Source of the DNA: Anaeramoeba ignava
Taxonomy: Eukaryota > Metamonada > Anaeramoebidae
Direction: 5' to 3'
NCBI GenBank assembly: GCA_028826165.1
Contig: JAPDFW010000043.1
Span: forward strand, 1 to 55,299
Length of the DNA: 55,299 nucleotides
Positions 42,626-52,360 of this stretch are shown piece by piece. The translations under genes were made by a program, and so were the position numbers. Every line of letters starts with the position of its first letter. Position 1 is the stretch's first letter. The notes under the pieces are model-generated. The model searched no databases. It was not told the origin of the DNA and saw only the letters and a list, made by a program, of their open reading frames with translations.

Positions 42626-45170
42626 ATTAAAATATTTTTTTCATTTTATTTAAATATTTATAATAATTTTATTTAATTTTAAATAAATAAATATTAATAA
42701 AATCATAATTAAAATTAATTTTAAATTGAATTATTTATTATTCTTGATTTCAATTCAATTTTTTTCTTATTAAAATATTTTATTAATTTTATTTAAATAT
42801 TTATAATAATTTTATTTAATTTTAAATAAATAAATGTTAATAAAATCTTATTTTAAAATTAATTTTAAATTGAATTATTTATTATTCTTTATTTCAATTC
42901 AATTTTTCTTATTAAAATATTTTATTAATTTTATTTAATTATTTATAATAATTTTATTTAATTTTAAATAAATAAATGTTAATAAAATCTTATTTTAAAA
43001 TTAATTTTAAATTGAATTATTTATTATTCTTGATTTATTTTTAATTTTTAATTGAAATATTTTATTAATTTTATTTAAATATTTATAATAGTTTTATTTA
43101 ATTTCAAATAAATAAATATTAATAAAATCTTATTTTGAAATTGATTTTAAATTGAATTATTTATTATTCTTTATTTCAATTCAATTTTTCTTATTAAAAT
43201 ATTTTATTAAATTTATTTAATTATTTATAATAATTTTATTTAATTTCAAATAAATAAATATTAATGAAATCTTAATTTTTAAATTAATTTCAAATTGAAT
43301 TATTTATTATTCTTTATTTCAATTCAATTTTTCTTGTTAAAAATATTTTATTAAATTTATTTAATTATTTATAATAATTTTATTTAATTTTTAAATAAAT
43401 AAATGTTAATAAAATCTTATTTTAAAATTAATTTTAAATTGAATTATTTATTATTCTTGATTTATTTTTTTTAATTTTTTTAATTGAAATATTTTATTAA
43501 TTTTATTTAAATATTTATAATAGTTTTATTTAATTTTAAATAAATAAATATTAATAAAATCTTATTTTGAAATTGATTTTAAATTGAATTATTTATTATT
43601 CTTTATTTCAATTCAATTTTTCTTATTAAAATATTTTATTAATTTTATTTAAATATTTATAATAGTTTTAATTAATTTTAAATAAATAAATATTAATAAA
43701 ATCATATTTTAAATTAATTTTAAATTGAATTATTTATTATTCTTGATTTCAATTCAATTTTTTTCTTATTAAAATATTTTTATTAATTTTATTTAAATAT
43801 TTATAATAATTTTATTTAATTTTAAATAAATAAATGTTAATAAAATCTTATTTTTGAAATTAATTTTAAATTGAATTATTTATTATTCTTTTATTTCAAT
43901 TCAATTTTTCTGATTAAAATATTTTATTAATTTTATTTAAATATTTATAATAATTTTAATTAATTTTAAATAAATAAATATTAATAAAATCTTATTTTAA
44001 ATTAATTTTAAATTGAATTATTTATTATTCTTTATTTCAATTCAATTTTTCTTATTAAAAATATTTTATTAAATTTATTTAATTATTTATAATAATTTTA
44101 TTTAATTTTAAATAAATAAATATTAATAAAATCATATTTTAAATTGATTTTTAAATTGAATTATTTATTATTCTTTTATTTCAATTCAATTTTTCTTATT
44201 AAAATATTTTATTAATTTTATTTAATTATTTATAATAATTTTATTTAATTTCAAATAAATAAATATTAATGAAATCTTATTTTAAAATTAATTTCAAATT
44301 GAATTATTTATTATTCTTTATTTCAATTCAATTTTTCTTATTAAAATATTTTATTAAATTTATTTTAAATATTTATAATAATTTTATTTAATTTTAAATA
44401 AATAAATATTAATAAAATCATATTTTTGAAATTAATTTTTAAATTGAATTATTTATTATTCTTGATTTATTTATTTTTAATTTTTAATTAAAATATTTTA
44501 TTAATTTTATTTAATTATTTATAATAGTTTTATTTAATTTTAAATAAATAAATGTTAATAAAATCTTATTTTAAAATTAATTTTAAATTGAATTATTTAT
44601 TATTCTTTATTTCAATTCAATTTTTCTTATTAAAATATTTTATTAGTTTTATTTAATTATTTATAATAATTTTATTTAATTTTAAATAAATAAATATTAA
44701 TAAAATCTTATTTAAAATTAATTTTAAATTGAATTATTTATTATTCTTGATTTCAATTCAATTTTTCTTATTAAAATATTTTATTAATTTTATTTAAATA
44801 TTTATAATAATTTTATTTAATTTTAAATAAATAAATATTAATAAAATCTTATTTTAAAATTAATTTTAAATTGAATTATTTATTATTCTTTATTTATTTT
44901 TAATTTTCTTATTAAAATATTTTATTAAATTTATTTAAATATTTATAATAATTTTATTTAATTTTTAAATAAATAAATATTAATAAAATCTTATTTTAAA
45001 ATTAATTTCAAATTGAATTATTTATTATTCTTGATTTATTTTTTTTAATTTTTTAATTGAAATATTTTATTAATTTTATTTAAATATTTATAATAGTTTT
45101 ATTTAATTTTAAATAAATAAATGTTAATAAAATCTTATTTTAAAATTAATTTTAAATTGAATTATTTATT
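42626..45170. repeat. 143-bp satellite array, about 18 units
   Basis: The tract GAATTATTTATTATTCTT recurs with steps of 140-146 bp from 42728 to 45014, and its truncated form ends at 45170. Each unit also has TTTATTTAAATATTTATAAT, an AAATAAATAAATRTTAATAAA block and, in most units, TTTCAATTCAATTTTTCTTA. Some neighbouring units share the variant TTTATTTTTAATTTTTAATTG in that place, so there are two subtypes. No coding potential. The array ends exactly where the LINE is inserted. Confidence 0.92.
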
Positions 45171-45191
45171 TTATTTTTATTTTATTTGAAG

Positions 45192-45226
45192 GGATTTCCC
45201 CAGAGAAATCCTCCAGCTATTGCTGG
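45192..45226 (-). other. Paired small hairpins at the LINE 3' end
   Basis: GGATTT/AAATCC (45192-45197 with 45206-45211) and CCAGC/GCTGG (45213-45217 with 45222-45226, loop TATT) lie within about 20-55 bp of the element's 3' terminus. Several LINE families use a 3' stem-loop for recognition by their reverse transcriptase. Confidence 0.45.
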
Positions 45227-45313
45227 TAAATTAATAAAAATAAAAATAAAATAAAATCCAAGAAGAATTCTCAACGATTATTTTTGATCTTGAAGATGAT
45301 TTACTCATTAAAC

Positions 45314-48300
45314 TTAGTCTTTATTCCTTTCTTCTTCAGATTCATTTTGTGAATCTTCTTTTTCTGATGTTAATTCTGGGATGTATTCTGAATCTGATGT
45401 GTAATCGTTATCATCTTCAGAGTCTGATTCAGAATCTGAATTATAAAGTGAATATCGTTTGGAATTAAGTTTTATCACTTTTCTTAGGTTCATTTTTATG
45501 TTCATTTTATAGTCTCTCTTGAATTTTTTTCTTGTTTTATCTTTTAGGAAGTTTCTTTGATTGTCTTTGTTTTTGTTTTTTATTTCTTTTTCAATTCTCC
45601 ATTCAGTTTTTCTCTCATCTTGATCTTCTTTATTATCATAGTCTTCATTTTCATCTTGATTATCAATTTTTGATTCACTATTATATTCTTTGTTGATTTC
45701 AGATTCATTTTCATTTTCATCCTCTTTATCATATTCACTTTCATATTCACTTTCATATTCAATTTCATTTTCACTTTCATATTCACTTTCATTTTCACTT
45801 TGATATTCAATTTGATTTTCAATTTCATTTTCAATTTCATTTTCATTTTCATTTTCAATTTCATTTTCATTTTCATCCTCTTTATCATTTTCACTTTCAT
45901 ATTCGCTTTGATATTCAATTTGATTTTCAATTTGATTTTCAATTTGATTTTCAATTTGATTTTCAATTTGATTTTCAATTTGATTTTCAATTTGATTTTC
46001 ACTTTGATATTCATTTTCATTTTCACTTTGATATTCATTTTCATCTTCTTTATCATATTCACTTTGATATTCATTTTCATCCTCTTTATCATATTCACTT
46101 TGATATTCACTTCCATATTCATTTTCATATTCAATTTGATTTTCACTTTGATTTTCAATTTGATTTTCAATTTCATTTTCACTTTCATATTCACTTTCAT
46201 ATTCAATTTCATTTTCACTTTCATATTCAATTTGATATTCACTTTGATATTCATTTTGATTTCCAATTTCATTTTCACTTTCATATTCACTTTCATATTC
46301 AATTTCATTTTCACTTTCATATTCAATTTGATATTCACTTTGATATTCATTTTGATTTTCAATTTGATTTTCAATTTCATATTCAATTTGATTTTCAATT
46401 TGATTTTCAATTTGATTTTCACTTTGATTTTCAATTTCATTTTCACTTTCATATTCAATTTGATTTTCAATTTCATCCTCTTTATCATTTTCAATTTCAT
46501 TTTCACTTTGATATTCATTTTGATTTTCATTTTGATTTTCAATTTCATATTCACTTTCATATTCACTTTCATATTCACTTTCATATTCGATTTGATTTTC
46601 AATTTCATTTTCAATTTGATTTTCAATTTGATTTTCAATTTGATTTTCACTTTGATTTTCAATTTCATTTTCAATTTGATTTTCAATTTTATTTTCAATT
46701 TGATATTCACTTTGATATTCACTTTGATTTTCAATTTCATTTTCAATTTGATATTCACTTTGATATTCACTTTCATATTCAATTTGATTTTCAATTTGAT
46801 TTTCAATTTCATCCTCTTTATCATATTCACTTTGATATTCACTTTGATATTCATTTTCATTTTCACTTTCATATTCTCTTTCATATTCAATTTCAAATTG
46901 ATTTTGGTTTTCATCTTCTTTTTCTTTTTCAGATTCACTATAGTATTCACTTTCATATTCAATTTCAAATTGATTTTGATTCTCATTTTTGTTTTGGCTT
47001 TCTTGTTCATTTTGATTTACATTCTCACCTTCTCTTGTAAATTGGGATCGGATTTGTAAGGCTTCTTTAATATATTTGAGTGTTTTTTCATAGATTCCTT
47101 TGATTCCAATTTTTCTCAGCAATGTATTGGTATCATTTATTGGTTGTATTTTTCCGATCCATTCCTCTCTTATCATTGTGTATTCTTCACAAGTCCATAA
47201 AAAGTGATTGAGATTTTCTTCTTCTTTTTGACAACATGGACATGTTTTGGAAGTATTTTTCATGTTGTGGCTGTATCGGTTTAATCCGTTTGTGAATGAT
47301 CTTAGTTTGAGGATTATTGAACTTTGTGAATATTCTAGGTAAGGTTTCATTTTGAGTAACTTAGGTTCTTCCTTTATTATTTCAAAGTATTCCTTGGTTT
47401 TCCAGCTTTTTGATTCTTTCATATCTTGTAATCTTTGGATTAGTAGATAATTTTGGATATATTTTAGATCATCTTTTTCCCAAATTTGATCTACTTTTTC
47501 TTGTAAATTGGAGTCAATTAGGCAGAATTCTTGAAGATATTCCCTATCTATATCTCTCAACTTTTTCCTTAGTTTCCATTTTCTGATATTTATCTGAGTC
47601 CTGGAGTCTGGTGTGTTTGTTTCATTTCTGTATATTCTTACAGGGGTATGACGGTTTATCCTTAAAATTTGAGTTATTTGTGAATTAATCAATGTATCAA
47701 TTTGGTGATATTCCTTTTGTTTAAGTATTAATGTTTCTGTTCCATAAAGTATTTGTGGAATAATTACTGTTTTATATATTTTCATTTTTAAGTGATTATT
47801 TATGAATGGGCTCATTATAATTTTCAATCTTGTGAAGTTATTTTTTGCTTTTTCTAAATTGTGTTGAATATGTTTTCGAGGATCTAGTATAATTCCAAGA
47901 TATTTAATTTTATATAGTTTCTTGCTTATGACTGTTTTATTTTGATTTGGTTTGAGTCCAAAGTTTTTTAGTATTTCATAAATTATTTTAATTTTTTCTA
48001 ATGTGATATTTTTTGGTTCTTCTATTAAAATTATGAGGTCATCAGCGTACATTTGGACATGTTTTACATATGGTTCAATTTCCTTGATAATGAAATGGCT
48101 CACCATTGCAAAAATTATTGGAGACAGAGGATCACCTTGGTAGATGCCACATGAGTTACCTTTGTAATACTTGATGAGAAATTTTTTCAAATGGATGTTG
48201 CTTATGAATTTTTTTATTACTTTCCTAATGATTCTGTGGTCTACCGTATCAAAACATTTTTCAATGTCAATTGAAACTATGAATGGATTGATTGATGTAT

Positions 48301-50896
48301 TGATATTTTTCTTAAGTTCCAACACCGATATCCTTGAGTCTAAGTTTTTTCTAAATCCCATTTGTTTTGAGTTGATTTTTTCCCAAATATGTTCAATTTC
48401 CTCAAGGATTCGTTTCAAGAAAAATCTAGCGGTTGAGTTATTAATTGAAATGGGTCTGTAGTTTTTGATTTCTTCAGGGTTTCCTTGTTTGTAGATAAAG
48501 ATCATCCTTCTTTCTTGTATATATTCTATTATCTCATCATTTGGGTTACTTATCCATTTTTTGAACATTCTATTGATCGATTTTAGGAATTCTTGGTATC
48601 TTGAGTCTGTTTCATTTATGTAGGGATTTTTATACATGTCAATCTTATCATAGTCGCAAATTGAGTTATTTTTACATGTTTTGATTATTTTGCTTAATCT
48701 CTCAAGTGGAAATAATAGATTCAATTCTCTTGTGTCTTCCAATATTTCAATATTGGAGGTTTTAATTTTCTCAATTGTGATTTGTGAGGGTAGGAGTCTA
48801 ATTGAATTGATCATTTGTTGGAAATCTTGTTCCATTTTGGGTGTACCTAACACTACTCTTGTTTTCTTTTGTGTGATTCTTTTTATCTCAGCCCAGTAGT
48901 TCAATTCATTTCGATTATCAATTTCAATTCCCTTCATTGTTTTCTTCCATTTTTTATTCAATAACTTTTTCCAATTAAATTCTTTTTCTTCAAGAAAATT
49001 GTGGAGTTGATAATCAAGTTCACTTTTTGTTTCAATATGGATTGTATTCTTTTTTCTGAAGGAATTCTTCATGTCTTTTATTATATTTGTAGACAAAACT
49101 AGTTTTGAAGATGGGAATGCTTCTTCTTCCATTTTTTTTATGATTTTATTTTGAAATTCCTCTTGGGTGGGTTGGTAATATTGTAGTTGAGTGGTAATTG
49201 GAGTTTTGAATGAGATTTTATTCAGGAGCATTTTGTGATCAGACAATTTCCTGACTGTTGTATCTATTATTTGGGAATTGTTTATTTCTAGTTCATTATT
49301 AACACAGAAATGATCAATATTTCTGGTTCTCGATATGGATTCATTGGGGATTATTTTGAAATTTTGGATTGTAATTTGTTTTTCTATTTCCTCTTGTGTT
49401 AAATTAAAATCCCCTCCGATGATGTATTTCTCTGTTTGTATATTTTGTATTATTGTTTGTAGTTTTTTGAGCATTCCTCTTTGTGTTTTTTGTCTTAGAT
49501 AACAATTAATGATATGGAGATCAGTAATTTTTATATGTAATATATCTTGATCTTCATGTTTGATTTCTTCAAAAAATTTTTTGAATTCTTTTCTTATTGC
49601 AATACATAACCCACCTTTAGATTTCTTTTCTCCATAAGCTTCCTTTTGGAAACTTTCGAATTTTGTAAAATATATTCTTTTCTTTAAGTGAGTTTCTTGA
49701 ATTAAGACTATTTCAATTTTTTGTGATAACAAGAGTTGTTCCAATTCTTGTGTTTTTCCTAGTTTGAGAAGTCCATTTATGTTTATAGAAGCAATGTTGG
49801 TTGAATATTCCTCAATTGGAGATCTCTTTTTTCCTTTCAGTTTCTCTAATAGATTCTCATCAGGGTCGAGTAATTTGATTTGGATACTAGAAGGAATTCT
49901 TTCAATATTCTGTTTACATTCATCAAATATAGTTTGAATCATTGCCTTTCTATCCCAAATTTCCATTTTATGTTCACCCTTTTGGATCATTCTCAAGACA
50001 TCCCAATTCTGAATAGCTGATCTCGTTTCAAAAATATTCAAATGAGGTTTCTTAATTACAATTTTATTTGAGTTTTTGATTTTGATGATTTTCTTTTGGC
50101 TAAGATCAGTATATTCTTTAGAGTTTTTGTATTTAATCGTTCTCTTTAGAGTGGAATCAATTTGCCATTCATTTTCTTGTAATTTTTGTTTTATCTGATT
50201 TTGGAATTCTTGAATATTTCTTTTTGGAAGAGTATTGTATTCTTTATATGTTTTCAAATAAGTGTAGTTGGTCGATTTAAGTAAGAATTCTCGGAGATCA
50301 GCTTCGATTATCTTGAATTTATGAAGGTGATTTATTTCTTTGAAAATTATTCCTTTGATTTCTTCAGTAACGTAGTTTAGCTTTTCTTTATTGGTAATGA
50401 GATCATTTTCTTTGTCTAGTTTCAAGATAATGGGAGTTTTGAGCCAATTTTCAGAATCGAGTGTCTTGTAATGAATTACCTCTTCTTGATCAAATTCTTC
50501 ATTATGCGTTAAATTAACGGTTTCTTTTTCTTCTCTTAAGTAGAAATTTTCATCTTCGTTCTCTTCTTCAATAAATTCAAGATTGTCTTCTTCAAAAGAT
50601 TCAAAAAATTCACTGAAGTCATCGGATTTAGGATTTGAGGTGTCTATATTTCCATTGATAAGTTTCTTAAAATGATTTGAAATTGAAATTGTAATCTTGG
50701 TTCCATTTCGGATCACTCTCCTTCTCTCTTTTGCAGCTTTTCGAGGTTCTTCAACAAGGAAGTGTCCTTGACTATTTCTTTCATATTGGGTCCAATATCC
50801 TTTTATTGGACCATAATTCTCAATTAATCTTAAAATGAGATTTAAAGAGATAAAGGGAGAATCTGCAAAAATGAACAGATTTCCCCAATTGACCAT
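45314..50896 (-). CDS. LINE polyprotein: endonuclease, reverse transcriptase, zinc motif, long acidic repeat tail
   Basis: 1860 residues, uninterrupted. Residues 1-360: an unassigned N-terminal region. About 364-565: APE-type endonuclease (A-S-I-N-I-N-G; Q-E-T-H with Glu401; G-G-D-F-N at 494-498; N-I-D-H; S-D-H at 552-554). About 795-1010: reverse transcriptase (N-Y-R-P-I-S; S-I-D-I-E-K-C-F-D; Q-G-D-P-L-S-P; catalytic Y-A-D-D at 950-953; Y-L-G-I-I-L). A C-x2-C...H-x4-C motif at 1219-1236. About 1300-1720: Glu/Asn/Gln/Ile/Ser/Tyr repeats built on 6- and 12-bp DNA units. Then a basic stretch and an acidic Ser/Asp/Glu end. There is no RNase H or separate ORF1. All catalytic residues are intact, so the copy may be active. 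It copies its RNA into new genomic sites. Confidence 0.92.
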   Translation of the reverse strand: MVNWGNLFIFADSPFISLNLILRLIENYGPIKGYWTQYERNSQGHFLVEEPRKAAKERRRVIRNGTKITISISNHFKKLINGNIDTSNPKSDDFSEFFESFEEDNLEFIEEENEDENFYLREEKETVNLTHNEEFDQEEVIHYKTLDSENWLKTPIILKLDKENDLITNKEKLNYVTEEIKGIIFKEINHLHKFKIIEADLREFLLKSTNYTYLKTYKEYNTLPKRNIQEFQNQIKQKLQENEWQIDSTLKRTIKYKNSKEYTDLSQKKIIKIKNSNKIVIKKPHLNIFETRSAIQNWDVLRMIQKGEHKMEIWDRKAMIQTIFDECKQNIERIPSSIQIKLLDPDENLLEKLKGKKRSPIEEYSTNIASININGLLKLGKTQELEQLLLSQKIEIVLIQETHLKKRIYFTKFESFQKEAYGEKKSKGGLCIAIRKEFKKFFEEIKHEDQDILHIKITDLHIINCYLRQKTQRGMLKKLQTIIQNIQTEKYIIGGDFNLTQEEIEKQITIQNFKIIPNESISRTRNIDHFCVNNELEINNSQIIDTTVRKLSDHKMLLNKISFKTPITTQLQYYQPTQEEFQNKIIKKMEEEAFPSSKLVLSTNIIKDMKNSFRKKNTIHIETKSELDYQLHNFLEEKEFNWKKLLNKKWKKTMKGIEIDNRNELNYWAEIKRITQKKTRVVLGTPKMEQDFQQMINSIRLLPSQITIEKIKTSNIEILEDTRELNLLFPLERLSKIIKTCKNNSICDYDKIDMYKNPYINETDSRYQEFLKSINRMFKKWISNPNDEIIEYIQERRMIFIYKQGNPEEIKNYRPISINNSTARFFLKRILEEIEHIWEKINSKQMGFRKNLDSRISVLELKKNINTSINPFIVSIDIEKCFDTVDHRIIRKVIKKFISNIHLKKFLIKYYKGNSCGIYQGDPLSPIIFAMVSHFIIKEIEPYVKHVQMYADDLIILIEEPKNITLEKIKIIYEILKNFGLKPNQNKTVISKKLYKIKYLGIILDPRKHIQHNLEKAKNNFTRLKIIMSPFINNHLKMKIYKTVIIPQILYGTETLILKQKEYHQIDTLINSQITQILRINRHTPVRIYRNETNTPDSRTQINIRKWKLRKKLRDIDREYLQEFCLIDSNLQEKVDQIWEKDDLKYIQNYLLIQRLQDMKESKSWKTKEYFEIIKEEPKLLKMKPYLEYSQSSIILKLRSFTNGLNRYSHNMKNTSKTCPCCQKEEENLNHFLWTCEEYTMIREEWIGKIQPINDTNTLLRKIGIKGIYEKTLKYIKEALQIRSQFTREGENVNQNEQESQNKNENQNQFEIEYESEYYSESEKEKEDENQNQFEIEYEREYESENENEYQSEYQSEYDKEDEIENQIENQIEYESEYQSEYQIENEIENQSEYQSEYQIENKIENQIENEIENQSENQIENQIENQIENEIENQIEYESEYESEYESEYEIENQNENQNEYQSENEIENDKEDEIENQIEYESENEIENQSENQIENQIENQIEYEIENQIENQNEYQSEYQIEYESENEIEYESEYESENEIGNQNEYQSEYQIEYESENEIEYESEYESENEIENQIENQSENQIEYENEYGSEYQSEYDKEDENEYQSEYDKEDENEYQSENENEYQSENQIENQIENQIENQIENQIENQIENQIEYQSEYESENDKEDENENEIENENENEIENEIENQIEYQSENESEYESENEIEYESEYESEYDKEDENENESEINKEYNSESKIDNQDENEDYDNKEDQDERKTEWRIEKEIKNKNKDNQRNFLKDKTRKKFKRDYKMNIKMNLRKVIKLNSKRYSLYNSDSESDSEDDNDYTSDSEYIPELTSEKEDSQNESEEERNKD

Positions 50897-51019
50897 TTTC
50901 CAAAAAATTTTTTGAAAAACGAAAGAAAAAAATTAAATTGAATTATTTATTATTCTTGATTTATTTTTTTTTAATTTTTTTTCATTTTTTTTCTTTCCAA
51001 AAAAATTTCAAAAAAGGAA

Positions 51020-52258
51020 ATGAATAAAACCAATGAAGAAAAAGAAATAAAAAAAGAATTTGAACCAATTAAACATTTAATAGCAGGGGGAGTGTCCCGA
51101 ATAGTAAGTGTAATATTAACAGCACCTTTTGACACAATGAAAACAAGAGTACAATTTCACGGAAGTCACTTAAAGTCACGGGGGTACATGAAAGGGATAT
51201 TAGCAAGCTTGGTGTCAACGGTTCCAAGTACTGCATTATCGTTTTTTCTATATCATTATGTGAAAACTCAAAATCAATACAAAAATTTTGACGAAGATAT
51301 TCTTCCCATTCACCATTCTCATTTCCATGGACTTTTTCTCCACGCTAAGAACTTCCTCATTAACTCAAGACCCTTCTTAGATGCCGCACTGGCAAGGATG
51401 ATTGTTTTGTCGATTAGAAACCCGATCGAAATTTCAAAACAAAGAATGCAACTTGAGCGAACTGCACTTATTCCTCACATGACGTTATTTCAAACACTGC
51501 TCTATTTGTACCGCCATTATGGCATTTCCGAACTCTTCACAGGATACTCTGCATATCTGCTGAGGGACATTATTTCCACCCCTATTTATTGGTTTACTTA
51601 TGATTATATCAGAAATTTTCCAAAAAGTGGATCAAATAAAAAATTGAATTCAAATTTGAAAAATCAAAAAGAAAAAATCCAAAAAATTCATCCGATAAAA
51701 CACATACTCTCCGTTTCTGCCGCAACAATCATGTCTACTACTTTGACTATTCCTGTTGATGTGATCAAAACCAAAATGCAGACTCGCCGTCTTGTAGAAA
51801 ATGGGGACAAGAAGTACTCAACTATCATGCAAACAGCTAAGACTGTTTATCAAGAAAACGGAGTGAAATACTTTATAAAGGGTCTTGGATCTCGTTTGTT
51901 TAGTGTTCTTCCTTCTTCGATTATTTCTCACTTTGTATATGAATGGATTTTGGAAATTTGGGATCATTATAAATTAATTTTATCTCAAAAAATGTCTTCT
52001 TTTTATCTTTCTTCAACTTTATCAAAAGGTTCTCGCATTTCTATTCTTTCTTCTCCTTATTATTATCAAGAAAATTCTAGTTTTAATCCTCTTGATTATT
52101 TTTCTGAACATTTTCATTCCAAAAAGAAAAATTCAAATTTAAATCCAAATTCAAATTCAAATCCAAAAAATATTCTTTCTTCTTTAATTCCTTTTAATTT
52201 AACTTCTTTTAAAAAATTTCCAATTACTTTGAATCAAAGATTTTTAAATAATTTTTAA
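51020..52258 (+). CDS. Mitochondrial carrier family (SLC25) transporter
   Basis: 412 residues. Three carrier repeats with the matrix signature P-x-[DE]-x-x-K-x-[RK]-x-Q: A-P-F-D-T-M-K-T-R-V-Q near residue 36, N-P-I-E-I-S-K-Q-R-M-Q near 140, and I-P-V-D-V-I-K-T-K-M-Q near 250. Glycines typical of the fold are present (I-A-G-G, L-F-T-G-Y, F-I-K-G-L-G-S-R). After about residue 310 comes an unusual Ser/Asn-rich extension. The protein would sit in the inner membrane of a mitochondrion-related organelle. The substrate is not evident; SLC25A38/39/40-like members are possible. The start lies only about 68 bp from the satellite remnant beside the LINE, so its promoter region includes the T-tract/CAT motif and part of a satellite unit. 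Confidence 0.85.
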   Translation: MNKTNEEKEIKKEFEPIKHLIAGGVSRIVSVILTAPFDTMKTRVQFHGSHLKSRGYMKGILASLVSTVPSTALSFFLYHYVKTQNQYKNFDEDILPIHHSHFHGLFLHAKNFLINSRPFLDAALARMIVLSIRNPIEISKQRMQLERTALIPHMTLFQTLLYLYRHYGISELFTGYSAYLLRDIISTPIYWFTYDYIRNFPKSGSNKKLNSNLKNQKEKIQKIHPIKHILSVSAATIMSTTLTIPVDVIKTKMQTRRLVENGDKKYSTIMQTAKTVYQENGVKYFIKGLGSRLFSVLPSSIISHFVYEWILEIWDHYKLILSQKMSSFYLSSTLSKGSRISILSSPYYYQENSSFNPLDYFSEHFHSKKKNSNLNPNSNSNPKNILSSLIPFNLTSFKKFPITLNQRFLNNF

Positions 52259-52360
52259 TTCTTTATTTTCCAAATTTCGAAAAAGAAAAAGAAAAAGATT
52301 TTTTTTTTTTTTTTTGGGAAATTTTTGATTGTTTTTGTTTTTGTTTTTGAAATAAAAGTT

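Larger units (their letters stand above)
45152..50951 (-). mobile_element. Full-length LINE (non-LTR retrotransposon), inserted in the last satellite unit
   Basis: The element body spans about 45171-50932 (minus strand). It is bounded by the 19-bp direct repeat ttaaattgaattatttatt at 45152-45170 and 50933-50951. Before it the satellite unit runs up to that repeat, and after it the same unit resumes (ATTCTTGATTTA) for a short distance. Short 5' leader of about 36 nt, one long ORF, 142-nt 3' region, and an A-rich tail (AAATAAAATAAAAATAAAA) next to the duplication, all as expected for target-primed reverse transcription. Confidence 0.88.

Noticed and set aside
42626-45170. Replication origin (ARS-like AT motifs)
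   Set aside because: Any AT-rich repeat of this kind contains partial matches; no specific or repeated exact consensus was seen.
45580-47059. Long Lys/Met/Ile ORF on the minus strand and long Phe/Ile ORF on the plus strand across the LINE tail
   Set aside because: Both are other-frame readings of the 6/12-bp repeat, which lacks stops in several frames. The frame continuous with the reverse transcriptase is the real one.
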